Of a DNA stretch of 64,000 nt, positions 1 to 9,571 are shown piece by piece. The DNA comes from Roseiarcus sp963823165 (GTDB lineage: Bacteria > Pseudomonadota > Alphaproteobacteria > Rhizobiales > Beijerinckiaceae), in assembly GCA_963823165.1 (NCBI GenBank), contig CAWGKV010000030.1, forward strand, positions 1 through 64,000. Direction: 5' to 3'. The position numbers and the translations under genes were made by a program. The notes beneath the pieces were generated by a model. The model was not told the DNA's origin. It saw only the letters and a list, made by a program, of their open reading frames with translations, and made no database searches. Every line of letters begins with the position of its first letter. The first letter of the stretch is position 1.

Positions 1-1
1 G

Positions 2-727
2 ACCGGGACGGGGATGGCCCGGCTGCGCAAGAAGGATCGCTGGCTCGACCAGGCGCAGGCGATGATCGACGGCGTCAGCCTCGCCAAGGCGGCCGAACGC
101 TGCGGCGTCCATCCGACCACGGCCTATCGCTGGCGGCATCGGTTCCTGAGCGCTCCGGCGATCGACAAGCCGCAGACGTTGCAGGGAATTGTGGAAGCGG
201 ACGAAACCTTCATCCTCGAATCGTTCAAGGGCCGGCGCTCCGGTCTGGCGCGCAAGGCCCGCAAGCGCGGTGGCAAGGCGAGACATCCGGGCGCCTTTTC
301 CGACAACATCCCCGTTCTTGTGGCCCGCGACCGTTCCGGCGCCACGACCGACGCCGTCCTGCCCGAGGACACGGCCGTATGCATCACCCAGGCGCTGGCG
401 AGCGCCATGTCGCCGGCAAACGTGCTGGTCTGCGACGGCGGCCGGCCTCTGCGCGCTTTCGCCCGACGCGCCAAAATTCCCGTCCGCGTGGTTCCCGCCC
501 CGGGAAAGCCGCTGCCCGGCGAGCCCGACATCCACATCAACAACGTCAATGCCTACCATTCGCGTCTCAAGGAGTGGATGCGCCGCTTCCACGGCGTCGC
601 GACCCGCAATCTCCCCAACTATCTGGGCTGGCGCCGCGCTCTCGAAGCCTCCGCCGAACCAATCGATCCACAAGGCTGGATGCTCGCAGCCCTGGGCCAG
701 GGAGCTAACCAACAGCTAACGCGATAA
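2..727 (+). CDS. IS1595-family (ISXO2-like) transposase, 5' end outside window
   Basis: DDE-type transposase of the IS1595/ISXO2 group. The frame is open to the left edge, and the residues before the first Met (TGTG then MARLRKK) match the usual run 'LTGTPLARLR' that follows the zinc-ribbon in this family, so the start lies outside the window. Visible parts are a helix-turn-helix-like stretch (CGVHPTTAYRWRHRF, about residues 35-50), the first catalytic Asp (VEADETF), the second (LVCDGGRP), and the C-terminal signature NNVNAYHSRLKEWMRRF followed by NYLGWRRAL. The C-terminal part is complete and uninterrupted. The right terminal repeat could not be identified. Family assignment is firm; whether the element is intact cannot be judged here. 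Confidence 0.85.
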   Translation, partial: TGTGMARLRKKDRWLDQAQAMIDGVSLAKAAERCGVHPTTAYRWRHRFLSAPAIDKPQTLQGIVEADETFILESFKGRRSGLARKARKRGGKARHPGAFSDNIPVLVARDRSGATTDAVLPEDTAVCITQALASAMSPANVLVCDGGRPLRAFARRAKIPVRVVPAPGKPLPGEPDIHINNVNAYHSRLKEWMRRFHGVATRNLPNYLGWRRALEASAEPIDPQGWMLAALGQGANQQLTR

Positions 728-774
728 TAGCGTGTTTCAGCTAGCTCGAAGCGCGGCTTCGGATATGTGAACTC

Positions 775-1003
775 CGCAGGGCTTATGGGAGCGCGGATCG
801 AGCAACTCATCAATTCCACCGGCGCCCATAGCGATATCTGCCGCCCTGCAGCCCGGACATGAACCCGATCGAGAAGGCTTCTATCTGCGCAAGCCCGCGG
901 GAGCGGACCGTCGCCCGCCTGGATCAGGGCGCTCGCAGCCTTCGCCGACATCTCCGCCGAATCCACAAATTCCTTCGCCGCCTGCGGCCATGATCCAACT
1001 TGA
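775..1003 (+). pseudogene. Decayed 3' end of an IS630-family transposase
   Basis: A short stretch translates to RYLPPCSPDMNPIEK (832-876), the hallmark LPPYSPDxNPIE motif near the end of IS630 transposases. Further on, a different frame reads AWIRALAAFADISAEST and then FAACGHDPT before a stop at 1001-1003, which matches the usual end of this family (ALxxFxxISPAECxNFFAAAGYD). An ERTV-like piece lies between them in a third frame. The homology is therefore split over at least two indels and the 5' part is missing. It is a dead remnant abutting the 3' end of the histidine kinase gene that follows. Confidence 0.7.
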
Positions 1004-1020
1004 TCGGTCTCTGCTCTAGA

Positions 1021-2373
1021 TTAGGGGCCGGCGCGCCCGTTGTGTAGCTGCCGTATGGCCGGGATCGTGACGCGGGCGACGACGCCCGGCCCGTCCGGGC
1101 GATTTGCGACCGTCAGTCCGAAACCATGACGCTGGGCGACCCGACGGGCGATGGCGAGCCCCAGGCCCGTGCCCTCCGTCCCCTGCGGTGCGGCTCGGAA
1201 AAAGCGGTCGAAGACCCGGTCTTCGACCCCCTTCGGCAGGCCCGGACCGCTATTGGCGAATGCGACGACGAAGCAGGCGTCGCGTTCCTCGATCGAGACG
1301 TCGATCCGCCCGCCGGACGGCGTGTATCGTACGGCGTTGTCCATGAGGCTCGAAAAGAGAGCGCGCACCTCGTCCGGGGCGCCCAAACAACGCGCCTGGC
1401 GCTCGATGTTCACCTCGATATCGGCCTCCTTCTCCTCGGCCAGCGGCGCATGGTCGGCGATGCAGTCGAGCAGCACCGCATTGACGTCGACCGTCTCGTC
1501 CCGGGGGGCGTCCTTCTCGTCCAGCCTGGCCAGATCGAGAAGTTGGTTCACGAGCGCAGTCGCCCGCCGGACTCCCCGCGAAATTGCAGCGGCCGCTTCC
1601 TGCAGCGAGCCTGCCGTCTCTGGGGAGAGGTTGTCCGCCTGGATCTGCATCGCGGCGAGCGGCGTCCTGAGTTCGTGAGCCGCGTCGGAGATGAAGCGCC
1701 TCTGAGCCTCGACAGCGTCGCACAGACGGATGATCAGGCTGTTCATGCTCCGAGCGAGAGGGGCGACTTCGGTGGGAATTCCCTCGAGGGCGATCGGCGC
1801 GGTCGCGACGACGCTGCGCTGGGCGAGTTCGCTCGCCAGCGCGTCGAGGCGCGCTAGCATCCGGCTCATGGCCCAGCCAACCACGAGCCATGCCAACGGG
1901 ATCGCGACCAAAACCGGAGCGGCCGCGGCAAGCGCCGCGGCGCTCGCGATTTCCTCCCGCACGACGTCGCGCTGCGCGACCTGCACCGTCTGGCGCGAGT
2001 CGCCCGTCGAGTAGACGCGCCATTTTTCACCCCCTGCTTCGACGTTCGCATAGCCGGGTCGATCCTGGCGCGGGATATGGACGGCCGGAAGGGAGGTGTG
2101 AACAAGGCTTCCGTCGGCGCCCCAGATGGTGACCGCGAACTCGTCCTCGGGGTCCTGATCGCCTGAGGCGGGAGCGTCCGCGGGAGAGACGCCCGCCCCG
2201 GCGTTGAGCGCGATTTGGCGCAGCTGGCCGTCCAGAAATTCCGTCGCAGCGTCGTGCGCGTAAAGATAGGCGATCGCGCTCGCCGCGAGGCCGATGATGA
2301 AGAGCAGGACGGTCACATAGGCGAGCGCAGTTCGCCTCAGCGACGCCGTTCTCAGGATTTGGGGAGCATCCAT
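1021..2373 (-). CDS. Sensor histidine kinase (QseC/TctE-like)
   Basis: Inner-membrane sensor kinase of 450 residues that would autophosphorylate and signal to the response regulator encoded just upstream. Two membrane segments lie at about residues 15-38 and 143-167, enclosing a periplasmic domain of about 100 residues. The cytoplasmic part has the H-box DAAHELRTPLAAM (phospho-His about 233), an N-box DNAVRYTP, and the G-boxes NSGPGLP and GTGLGLAIARRV. Its start overlaps the end of the regulator by 22 bp, so the two are cotranscribed and translationally coupled. The signal is unknown; QseC/PmrB-like kinases often sense cations or envelope stress. The gene ends only about 20 bp from an IS630 remnant, and its last residues may have been altered by that insertion. 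Confidence 0.9.
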   Translation of the reverse strand: MDAPQILRTASLRRTALAYVTVLLFIIGLAASAIAYLYAHDAATEFLDGQLRQIALNAGAGVSPADAPASGDQDPEDEFAVTIWGADGSLVHTSLPAVHIPRQDRPGYANVEAGGEKWRVYSTGDSRQTVQVAQRDVVREEIASAAALAAAAPVLVAIPLAWLVVGWAMSRMLARLDALASELAQRSVVATAPIALEGIPTEVAPLARSMNSLIIRLCDAVEAQRRFISDAAHELRTPLAAMQIQADNLSPETAGSLQEAAAAISRGVRRATALVNQLLDLARLDEKDAPRDETVDVNAVLLDCIADHAPLAEEKEADIEVNIERQARCLGAPDEVRALFSSLMDNAVRYTPSGGRIDVSIEERDACFVVAFANSGPGLPKGVEDRVFDRFFRAAPQGTEGTGLGLAIARRVAQRHGFGLTVANRPDGPGVVARVTIPAIRQLHNGRAGP

Positions 2374-3011
2374 CCTGCGCCGCGAACGTTGAGGATCACC
2401 TTTTTCCCAAATTTGCGTCGGATTGAATGGATCAGGACGTCAATGGCGTTGCTCTCCACTTCCTCACCCCAGCCATAGACGCGCTCTTCGATCTGGCTCC
2501 GGGAGAGAATTCGCCCCGGTCGTTCCATGAGCGCATGCATCACCGCGAATTCTCGCGCCGACAGCACCCCCTTGGCGGGGCCGGCGCGCAACTCGTGGGT
2601 CTCGGCGTCGAGCTCGACGTCGCCTGCGACCAGCGTCGACGTCGCCCGTCCGGCTCGGCGGCGAATGAGCGCCCTGATCCGGGCCAACAGCTCCCGCACT
2701 TCAAATGGCTTGAGCAGATAATCGTCGGCGCCGAGGTCGAGACCGGACACTCTGTCGTCAACGCCGCCGCGAGCCGTAATGATAAGGATAGGGGTTTCGA
2801 CGCCCCGCTTACGCGCGGACTTCAGGAGGTCGATGCCTTCCGCTCCCGGCAGTCCGAGATCGAGGAGGACAATTGCGAAACCGGTATCGCACAAGGCCGC
2901 TTCCGCGGCCGCGCCATCTCGGACCCAATCGACCGACATCCCCTCGGCGGCGAGGGCCGAGGCCAGCCCTTCGCCGATCATGATGTCGTCTTCAACAAGC
3001 AGAACGCGCAT
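2352..3011 (-). CDS. OmpR-family response regulator
   Basis: A 219-residue DNA-binding response regulator. The receiver domain (1-118) has the acidic pair (VEDD), the phospho-acceptor Asp about 51 (LLDLGLPG), the Thr/Ser site IITA and Lys about 101 (LLKPFE). The C-terminal winged-helix domain (about 125-219) has LSAREFAVMHALMERPG and the typical recognition-helix run VYGWGEEVESNAIDVLIHS. It is the first gene of a pair with the kinase that follows (22-bp overlap). The length and fold are typical of QseB/PmrA-type regulators. The target genes cannot be read from the sequence. Confidence 0.92.
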   Translation of the reverse strand: MRVLLVEDDIMIGEGLASALAAEGMSVDWVRDGAAAEAALCDTGFAIVLLDLGLPGAEGIDLLKSARKRGVETPILIITARGGVDDRVSGLDLGADDYLLKPFEVRELLARIRALIRRRAGRATSTLVAGDVELDAETHELRAGPAKGVLSAREFAVMHALMERPGRILSRSQIEERVYGWGEEVESNAIDVLIHSIRRKFGKKVILNVRGAGWMLPKS

Positions 3012-3162
3012 CCCGCCGCTCTCAATCGCTTTGCCGCGATAAAAATGCGGGATTGAGCGGTCTTTGTGACGAAGGGGCGTTGGAGGGTAAATCTCGTTTC
3101 TACGTGGCAGCCCGAGCCATGGGCAGGCGAAGGATCGCCGCTTCGGGCGATTCCGGCCGCGC

Positions 3163-4143
3163 CTATCCGCCGTCTCCCCAGCGCCCCCGCCAGGGAGTCT
3201 CGGGCGCCGGCGTCGGAGGCGGTCTGCCTTCCGACCAGGCGACGAGATTGGCCACGACGCATTGGGCCATCGCGTCGCGCGTGTCAGCCGAAGCCGAGCC
3301 GACGTGCGGCAACAGGACGGCGTTGTCGAGCGCGATCAGCTCGGCCGGCACGTGGGGCTCGTTCTCGAACACGTCGAGGCCGGCCGCCAGGATCGTCCCG
3401 GTCCTCAGCGCCTCGATCAGCGCCGCCTCGTCGACCAGCGTGCCGCGTGCGACGTTGACCATCACCCCGCGGGGCCCGAGCGCCCGCAACACGTCTGCGT
3501 TCACGATATGGCGAGTCTCGGTCCCGCCGGGCGCGGCGACCATCAGGATGTCGCAGGCCGCGGCCAATTCGATCGCCGACGTGTGGAAACCATAGGGGAC
3601 TTCGGCCTGCGCCCGGCGTCCATGATAGACGACTTTCAGTCCAAAACTCTCGGCCCGTCTCGCGATCGCCTTGCCGATCCGGCCGAGTCCGAGAATCCCC
3701 ATCGTCCGTCCGCGCAACGACGCTGTAAGGGGGAACGGCTCCTCCAACCACCCGCCCGCGCGCAAAAACCGCTCGGCCTGCGGCAGGCGACGCACGGCCA
3801 TGATCGTCAGTGACATGGCGGTATCGGCCACTTCGTCGTCGAGCACCCCGGGCGTATGGGTGACGATGACGCCTCGCTCGGCGGCGCTGCGCGCGTCGAC
3901 GTGATCGTAGCCGACGCCGAAGCTGGCGACGATCTCGAGCCGGGGGAAGCGGCTCATCAAGTCCGCGTCGACCGGCGCCTGGGGGCCGCTGGACATGATC
4001 GCGCGGACCTGCGGCGCCCGTTCGGCGAGCCAGGCCTGCGAGTCGGCTTCGAGCCACAGCCGATGCAAGGGGAGCCTCTCCGATATCATGTCCTCGACCG
4101 GGCGGTGGCCGGCGGCGAGCATCAGGACGTCGAGAGGCTTCAT
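3163..4143 (-). CDS. D-2-hydroxyacid dehydrogenase (glyoxylate/hydroxypyruvate reductase type)
   Basis: NAD(P)-dependent oxidoreductase of the D-isomer-specific 2-hydroxyacid dehydrogenase family, about 326 residues from the ATG at 4143 (MKPLDVLML). The frame runs on upstream, but the added part is antisense to recF and not family-like. The Rossmann motif GLGRIGKAIARR is followed by YHGRR, whose arginines suggest NADPH use. Catalytic Arg is in NVARGTLVDE, Glu in LDVFENEP and His in LLPHVGSAS. The likely role is reduction of glyoxylate or hydroxypyruvate in the cytoplasm, but substrate cannot be fixed from sequence. It is divergent from recF, with only about 37 bp between the starts. Confidence 0.88.
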   Translation of the reverse strand: MKPLDVLMLAAGHRPVEDMISERLPLHRLWLEADSQAWLAERAPQVRAIMSSGPQAPVDADLMSRFPRLEIVASFGVGYDHVDARSAAERGVIVTHTPGVLDDEVADTAMSLTIMAVRRLPQAERFLRAGGWLEEPFPLTASLRGRTMGILGLGRIGKAIARRAESFGLKVVYHGRRAQAEVPYGFHTSAIELAAACDILMVAAPGGTETRHIVNADVLRALGPRGVMVNVARGTLVDEAALIEALRTGTILAAGLDVFENEPHVPAELIALDNAVLLPHVGSASADTRDAMAQCVVANLVAWSEGRPPPTPAPETPWRGRWGDGG

Positions 4144-4180
4144 GGGCGCCGCCTTTCCCTCTTTTCCGTTCGCGGCGGAC

Positions 4181-5386
4181 ATGGCACATGCCGCGGCCAT
4201 GGCCAGCCCCGAGGGCACATATCCCGCGCGGCGGCGCCCGCTCGTGCGCCGCATCATGCTGCGGGACTTCCGCTCATACGCAACGCTCGATGTCGCGATC
4301 GAGCGCCGCCTCGTCGTCCTATGCGGCGAGAACGGCGCCGGCAAGACCAATCTGCTCGAGGCCTTGTCGCTGCTGTCTCCCGGCCGTGGCCTGCGCCGGG
4401 CGGAATTTTCGCAATGCGCCCGGAGGGACGGCGGCGGCGGCTTCTCGCTGTCGGTCGAGATCGAGGAGGAGGGCGAGCGTCGTCAGCTCGGCTCCGGCTG
4501 GTTCCCGTCCAACGGCGGCGGCGAGGCTTTGCGGACGAACCGCATCGATCGGGCGCCGGTCTCCTCGTCGAGCGCCTTCAGCGACCATGTGCGCGTTGTC
4601 TGGCTGACGCCGTCGATGGATACGCTGTTTTCCGGTCCCGCCAGCGAGCGGCGCCGCTTCCTCGACAAATTCGTCCTCGCCATCGATCCGAGCCACGCCG
4701 GGCGGGTCGGACAATTCGAGCGGGCGCTGCGCGGGCGCAATCGCCTGCTCGAGGAGGGCGCGCGCAACGCCGCCTGGCTGGACGCGATCGAACGCGAGGC
4801 GGCCGAACTCGGCGTCGCGGTCGCCGCAGCGCGGCTCGAATGCGTGAGCCGGCTGCAGGCCCTGATCGAGGCCGATCGGAATGACGCCTCGCCCTTTCCC
4901 TGGGCTCGCCTCGCCCTCGAGGGCGAGGTGGAGGCGCTCTCGGCCAGCGGTCCCGCCATCGCCGCCGAAGACCTTTACCGCAGCATTCTGCGCGACAACC
5001 GCGACCGCGACGCAGCCGCGGGGCGGACGACGATCGGCCCGCACGTCGGCGATCTCGCCGTCTGGCACGGTCCGAAGAACGCGCCCGCGTCGAGCGCCTC
5101 GACCGGAGAGCAGAAGGCCCTGCTCCTCGGACTCGTGCTGGCGCACGCCCGGCTGGTCGCCGACATGTCCGGCATTGCTCCGATCGCGCTTCTGGACGAG
5201 ATCGCCGCGCATTTCGACCCGCGGCGGCGCGCGGCGCTGTTCGATGCGCTGGAGCGCCTCGGCGGCCAGATCTTCCTAACCGGCGCCGACCCCGCCGCCT
5301 TCGCCGATCTCGCGGGCCGGGCGCAGACGTTCGAGGCCTCCGCCGAAGCCGACGGACGGTCTAAGCTCGGGCCGGGGCCGGACTAA
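4181..5386 (+). CDS. recF: DNA replication and repair protein RecF
   Basis: SMC-like ATPase that helps load RecA at single-strand gaps. Walker A is GENGAGKTNLLEAL, the ABC signature is SASTGEQKALLLGL, and Walker B is ALLDEIAAHFDP, all in the order and spacing of RecF. From the ATG at 4181 it has 401 residues; a second ATG at 4199 is possible and neither has a strong ribosome-binding site. It is not beside dnaN here, unlike the classical dnaA-dnaN-recF order, which is common in alphaproteobacteria. Its stop overlaps that of the convergent yqgE-like gene by 4 bp. Confidence 0.93.
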   Translation: MAHAAAMASPEGTYPARRRPLVRRIMLRDFRSYATLDVAIERRLVVLCGENGAGKTNLLEALSLLSPGRGLRRAEFSQCARRDGGGGFSLSVEIEEEGERRQLGSGWFPSNGGGEALRTNRIDRAPVSSSSAFSDHVRVVWLTPSMDTLFSGPASERRRFLDKFVLAIDPSHAGRVGQFERALRGRNRLLEEGARNAAWLDAIEREAAELGVAVAAARLECVSRLQALIEADRNDASPFPWARLALEGEVEALSASGPAIAAEDLYRSILRDNRDRDAAAGRTTIGPHVGDLAVWHGPKNAPASSASTGEQKALLLGLVLAHARLVADMSGIAPIALLDEIAAHFDPRRRAALFDALERLGGQIFLTGADPAAFADLAGRAQTFEASAEADGRSKLGPGPD

Positions 5387-5985
5387 GCGTGGCCCGCGTC
5401 CGAGGACAGCATCCCCAGATCGACGCCGAGCTTCGCCAAAGCCCGATCGTACTTGTTGGCATCGTTTGTATCGAAAATCAGGGCGGGATCGGCGGGGCAG
5501 GTCAGCCATCCGTTGGCGAGGATCTCGCTTTCCAGCTGACCGGAGCTCCAGCCGGCGTAGCCGAGCGCCAGCACCGCCTGAGCCGGGCCGGTCCCGCCGG
5601 CGATCGCACGCAAAATATCGACCGTCGCCGTCAGACAGATGTCGTCGGCGATCTTGACGGTCGAGTCGGTCGAACCGTAGTCGGGCGTGTGAAGAACGAA
5701 GCCCCGGCCGGTCTCGACTGGCCCGCCGCGGACCACCCGGACCGCTTCCGCGCGCGGCGGAAGCCGGATCGCCTGATCGCCAGGAACGATGCTGAGCTGC
5801 ACCAGCAGCTGGCCGAAATCGATTTCCTCGGCGCGGTGGTTGATTATCAGGCCCATCGCTCCATCTTCGCGGTGGGCGCACAGATAGACGACCGAGCGAG
5901 CGAAGAGGCCCGCCCGCAGCGAAGGCATCGCGATGAGGAACTGGCCCTCGAGACTCGTTGAGGGCGGCGGATCTGCCCGTTTCAT
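5383..5985 (-). CDS. YqgE/AlgH (UPF0301) family protein
   Basis: A 200-residue member of the YqgE/AlgH family (UPF0301). Family features are the N-terminal LEGQFLIAMPSL, the ARSVVYLCAHREDGAMGLIIN block and the late YAGWSSGQLESEI block. The ATG at 5985 is preceded by GGAGGCGAGC, a good ribosome-binding site. The biochemical role of the family is not settled; AlgH has been tied to alginate regulation in Pseudomonas. In Rhizobiales it commonly lies next to a DsbD-N-like periplasmic protein gene, as it does here (divergent). Confidence 0.93.
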   Translation of the reverse strand: MKRADPPPSTSLEGQFLIAMPSLRAGLFARSVVYLCAHREDGAMGLIINHRAEEIDFGQLLVQLSIVPGDQAIRLPPRAEAVRVVRGGPVETGRGFVLHTPDYGSTDSTVKIADDICLTATVDILRAIAGGTGPAQAVLALGYAGWSSGQLESEILANGWLTCPADPALIFDTNDANKYDRALAKLGVDLGMLSSDAGHA

Positions 5986-6082
5986 TGCTCGCCTCCGGCG
6001 CCGAGCCCAACTTGGGGTTTTACGAATATTAGTCGAACTCCGCGCGTGGGTATAGTGAAGGATGATGACCCGAAGAGGACCG

Positions 6083-6904
6083 ATGCTGACGAGAACTCAT
6101 ATGGGCGTACGGATGATCCAGGCTTCCGCCATTGCGTTTGGCGCGCTGACCGTCCCGGCTGCCTCGGCCGAGGAATTCTCGACCCAGTGGGCCGCGAGCG
6201 CCAAGTCGCAAGCGCGCCTCGTCGCGGCTGATGAGGGCCTTGCCGGCTTCGAGATACGACTCGCGCCCGGAGCGATCACCTATTGGCGCGACCCGGGCGA
6301 CGCAGGCGTGCCCCCGGCCTTCGACTTCTCCGGATCGGACAACGTCGCCAAGGTCGAGCCCGTCTTCCCTGCCCCTGAACGCATTGCGGAATCCGACGGC
6401 AGCGAGGCCTTCGGCTATGAGTCGGAAGTAATCTTGCCGCTGCGGATCGAGCCTCGCGACCCGGCGAAGCCCGTGACGCTGGCTGTCGACGCCAATTATG
6501 CTGTCTGCGAAAGAATCTGCCTGCCGGCGAAAGCCCGCCTGAAGCTGACCCTGCCCGCCGCCGCCTCGCCCTTCGCGCGAGCGGTCGAGGCGGCCCTCGC
6601 AGCCGCTCCGCAGCCCGTCCCGCCCGAGAAATTCGGAGAGCTGACATCCGACGGCGCCGGCCGCTGGCGTCTCTGCGCGCATCGGCCGGGGAAACCCCGG
6701 GATCTGTTCGTCGAGGCGCCGGAAGGCTGGCGGATCGCCGCCACGCCGGAGCCGGACGATCCGGCCCGCGGCTGCTTCACGCTGTCCTTGCTTGAAAAGC
6801 CGAAGGACGCCGACCTCCCGGTCTCCCTGCGGCTGACGATGACAGGAGGCGAGGGCCCGATCGAGACGACGATGAAAGCGGCGGCGCCGAAGTCGTCGCA
6901 ATGA
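6083..6904 (+). CDS. Periplasmic DsbD N-terminal-domain-like protein
   Basis: A 273-residue exported protein. The ATG at 6083 is preceded by GAAGAGG five bases upstream; the earlier ATG at 6062 lacks such a site. The first about 30 residues form a Sec signal peptide ending in VPAASA. The mature part resembles the N-terminal thiol-reductase domain of DsbD (DsbD-alpha): ITYWRDPGDAGVPP, GYESEVILPLRI and the cysteine pair AVCERICLP. It lacks the membrane and thioredoxin domains of full DsbD. The likely role is thiol-disulfide handling or cytochrome c maturation in the periplasm (inference). It is divergent from the yqgE-like gene. Confidence 0.8.
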   Translation: MLTRTHMGVRMIQASAIAFGALTVPAASAEEFSTQWAASAKSQARLVAADEGLAGFEIRLAPGAITYWRDPGDAGVPPAFDFSGSDNVAKVEPVFPAPERIAESDGSEAFGYESEVILPLRIEPRDPAKPVTLAVDANYAVCERICLPAKARLKLTLPAAASPFARAVEAALAAAPQPVPPEKFGELTSDGAGRWRLCAHRPGKPRDLFVEAPEGWRIAATPEPDDPARGCFTLSLLEKPKDADLPVSLRLTMTGGEGPIETTMKAAAPKSSQ

Positions 6905-7013
6905 CGCGCCCGCCCCATCCTCTCGTTCCTGCCCGCGCCGGCGGCGTCAGGACCGCAAAAACGGTCGACAAAGCCGATTGCGCCGGTCAGTTTCCGGACG
7001 CATGATTCGAACC

Positions 7014-9361
7014 ATGACGCATCAATCTGACGACCAGGGCGCCGAGGGGCATTTCCCGCCGGCGGCGCCCGCGCGGCTCGGCGGGTCGCGGAGCATTCCG
7101 GCTTATCTGGCGGCCCTCAACAACGAGCAGCTTCAGGCGGTCGAGGCGCTCGAGGGGCCGGTTCTGGTTCTCGCCGGCGCCGGCGTCGGCAAGACCAGGG
7201 TTCTTACGACGCGCATCGCCCACCTGATCGCATCCGGCCGGGCCCGCGCCAACGAAATCCTCGCGGTCACCTTCACCAACAAGGCGGCGCGGGAGATGCG
7301 CGAGCGCGTAAGCCTCTTCATGGGGATCGAGCAGGGGATGCCGTGGCTCGGAACCTTTCATTCGATCTGCGTCAAGATCCTCCGCATGCACGCCGAGCTC
7401 GTCGGCCTCCGCCCGAACTTCACCATCCTGGATACGGACGACCAGCTCCGATTGCTGAAGCAGATCCTGCAGGCGGAAAACCTGGACGAGGCGCGCTGGC
7501 CGGCGCGGTTGTTGGCGAACATGATCGACGGCTGGAAGAACCGGGGCCTCGACCCGAAGCACGCGCCGGCGAGCAAGTCGGCGTCCTTCGCCGGAGGCCG
7601 CGCCGCCGCCCTCTATGCGTCCTACGAAGAGCGCCTGAAGACACTGAACGCCATCGACTTCGGCGGGCTTCTGCTCGAATCGCTGCGGCTGTTTCGCGAA
7701 CATGGCGACGTCCTCGCGGCCTTCCAGCGAAGGTTCCGCTATATCCTGGTCGACGAGTACCAGGATACGAACGTCGTCCAGTATCTCTGGCTGCGGCTTC
7801 TCGCCCGGGCCAACGGCAATCTCTGCTGCGTCGGCGACGACGACCAGTCGATCTACGGCTGGCGCGGGGCGGACGTGGACAACATCTTGCGGTTCGAGAA
7901 GGACTTCCCCGGAGCGAAGGTCATCCGGCTCGAGCGCAATTACCGCTCCGGCGGACATATCCTTGCGGTCGCCTCCGGCCTCATCGCGCACAATAAGGGC
8001 CGGTTGGGAAAGACGCTGTTCACCGACGCGCCCCCGGGCGAGCGCCCGACGGTCATCGGGGTCTGGGACAGCCAGGAGGAGGCCCGCGTGATCGGCGAGG
8101 CGATCGAATCGGCGCAGCGGGCCGGCGTCTCGCTCGACGATATCGCGATCCTGGTGCGCGCCTCGTTCCAGATGCGCGAATTCGAGGAGCGGTTCATCGC
8201 CCTGGGGCTGCCGTACCGGGTGATCGGAGGCCCGCGGTTCTACGAGAGGGCTGAAATCCGCGACGCGCTCGCCTATCTTCGCTGCGTCGCTCAGCCCGAC
8301 GATGATCTGGCGTTCGAGCGCATCTACAATCAGCCCAGGCGCGGGCTCGGGGAGACCACGCTGGCCATTCTGCACGAATACCGGCGCCGCGCCGGCGTTT
8401 CGATGATGCATGCGGCGAAAGCGCTGGTGGAGACGGAGGAGCTGAAGGCGCGTCAACGCCAGATCCTGCGCGATCTTCTGGCGCGCTTCGATCGCTGGAG
8501 AACGCGCGCCGCGGAGATCGGCCACGAAGAACTCGCTCAACAGGTTCTCGAGGAAAGCGGGTACGTCGACATGTGGAAGTCGGAGCGGACGCCGGACGCC
8601 GCGGGCCGCCTGGACAATCTCAAGGAGTTCGTCCGCTCGATGGGCGAATTCCCCAACCTCGGAGCCTTCCTCGAGCACGTGTCGCTGGTGATGGACGCCG
8701 AAGGCCCAACGGAGGGCGCGCGGGTTTCAATCATGACGCTGCATGGAGCGAAAGGCCTGGAATTCGAGATCGTCTTCCTGCCCGGCTGGGAGGAGGGACT
8801 GTTTCCGCATCAGCGATCCCTCGACGACAACGGCCGAGCCGGCCTCGAGGAAGAAAGAAGGCTCGCCTATGTCGGACTGACGCGCGCGCGGCGCGAGGTG
8901 AAGATCTATTTCGCGGCCAACCGGCGCGTGCGCGGTCTATGGCAAACGTCCCTGCCGTCGAGGTTCATCGGCGAACTTCCCGCCGAGCACGTCGAGTTCG
9001 AGGACCTCGCTGGATCGTCGGGCTTCGGCGAGTACGGGACCTCCCGTTTCGAAGCGTTCACGGGCGCCCCGGGTCCCGCTACGACACCCCCGGGTGGCGG
9101 CGGGCGGAGGAAAACTCCCGCAGCGATCGCCAATCCGGTCGAGGATACGGCGCGTTTGCGTCGGAACCCACGCTGGATTATGCGGCGTCGAGGCGCGCTC
9201 GGCTCGGTTCGGATTTGGCATTCGCCCCCGGCGCCCGCGTTTTTCATCAAAAGTTCGGACCGGGCAGCATTGTCGCCGTCGACGGCCAGAAACTGACGGT
9301 CGACTTCGACCGCGCCGGCCGTAAGCTGGTTATGGAAAGCTTCGTCACTGCAGAAGGTTAG
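7014..9361 (+). CDS. ATP-dependent DNA helicase UvrD/PcrA, frameshifted near the C-terminus
   Basis: Superfamily 1A 3'-5' helicase used in repair and replication-restart. Motifs in order: GAGVGKTR (Walker A), FTNKAAREMRER, DEYQDTN, GDDDQSIYGWRGAD, LERNYRS, TLHGAKGLEFEIVFLPGWEEG, EERRLAYVGLTRAR. The reading frame of the motor ends at 9296 in an unrelated tail. The expected C-terminus (GSRYDTPGWRRA, then GARVFHQKFGPGS and ending VMESFVTAEG) is in the -1 frame and stops at 9361. The switch falls within 9063-9076, in a CCCCGGG run, as if one base were missing. The start could be ATG 7014 or 7002; neither has a clear ribosome-binding site. The motor is intact and only the C-terminal Tudor-like domain is displaced. 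Confidence 0.88.
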
Positions 9362-9571
9362 ATGCGGTCGCGGGTCGCAGGGCGGGAAGCGCCGCGGCTT
9401 CGGCCTGGCGCGGCGATAATTGGTTCAGGCGCCGCGCCCGTCCGGCCGTTCGGTCATCGCGGGCGGGATCGCTCACGCGCTCCGGACGCAAGCGCTATTT
9501 GCCGACGGACGGCTAGTCGCCTGCAGCGAAACGCTTTCGTCGCGGCAGGAAATTGGGCTAATGAGCGCCCC

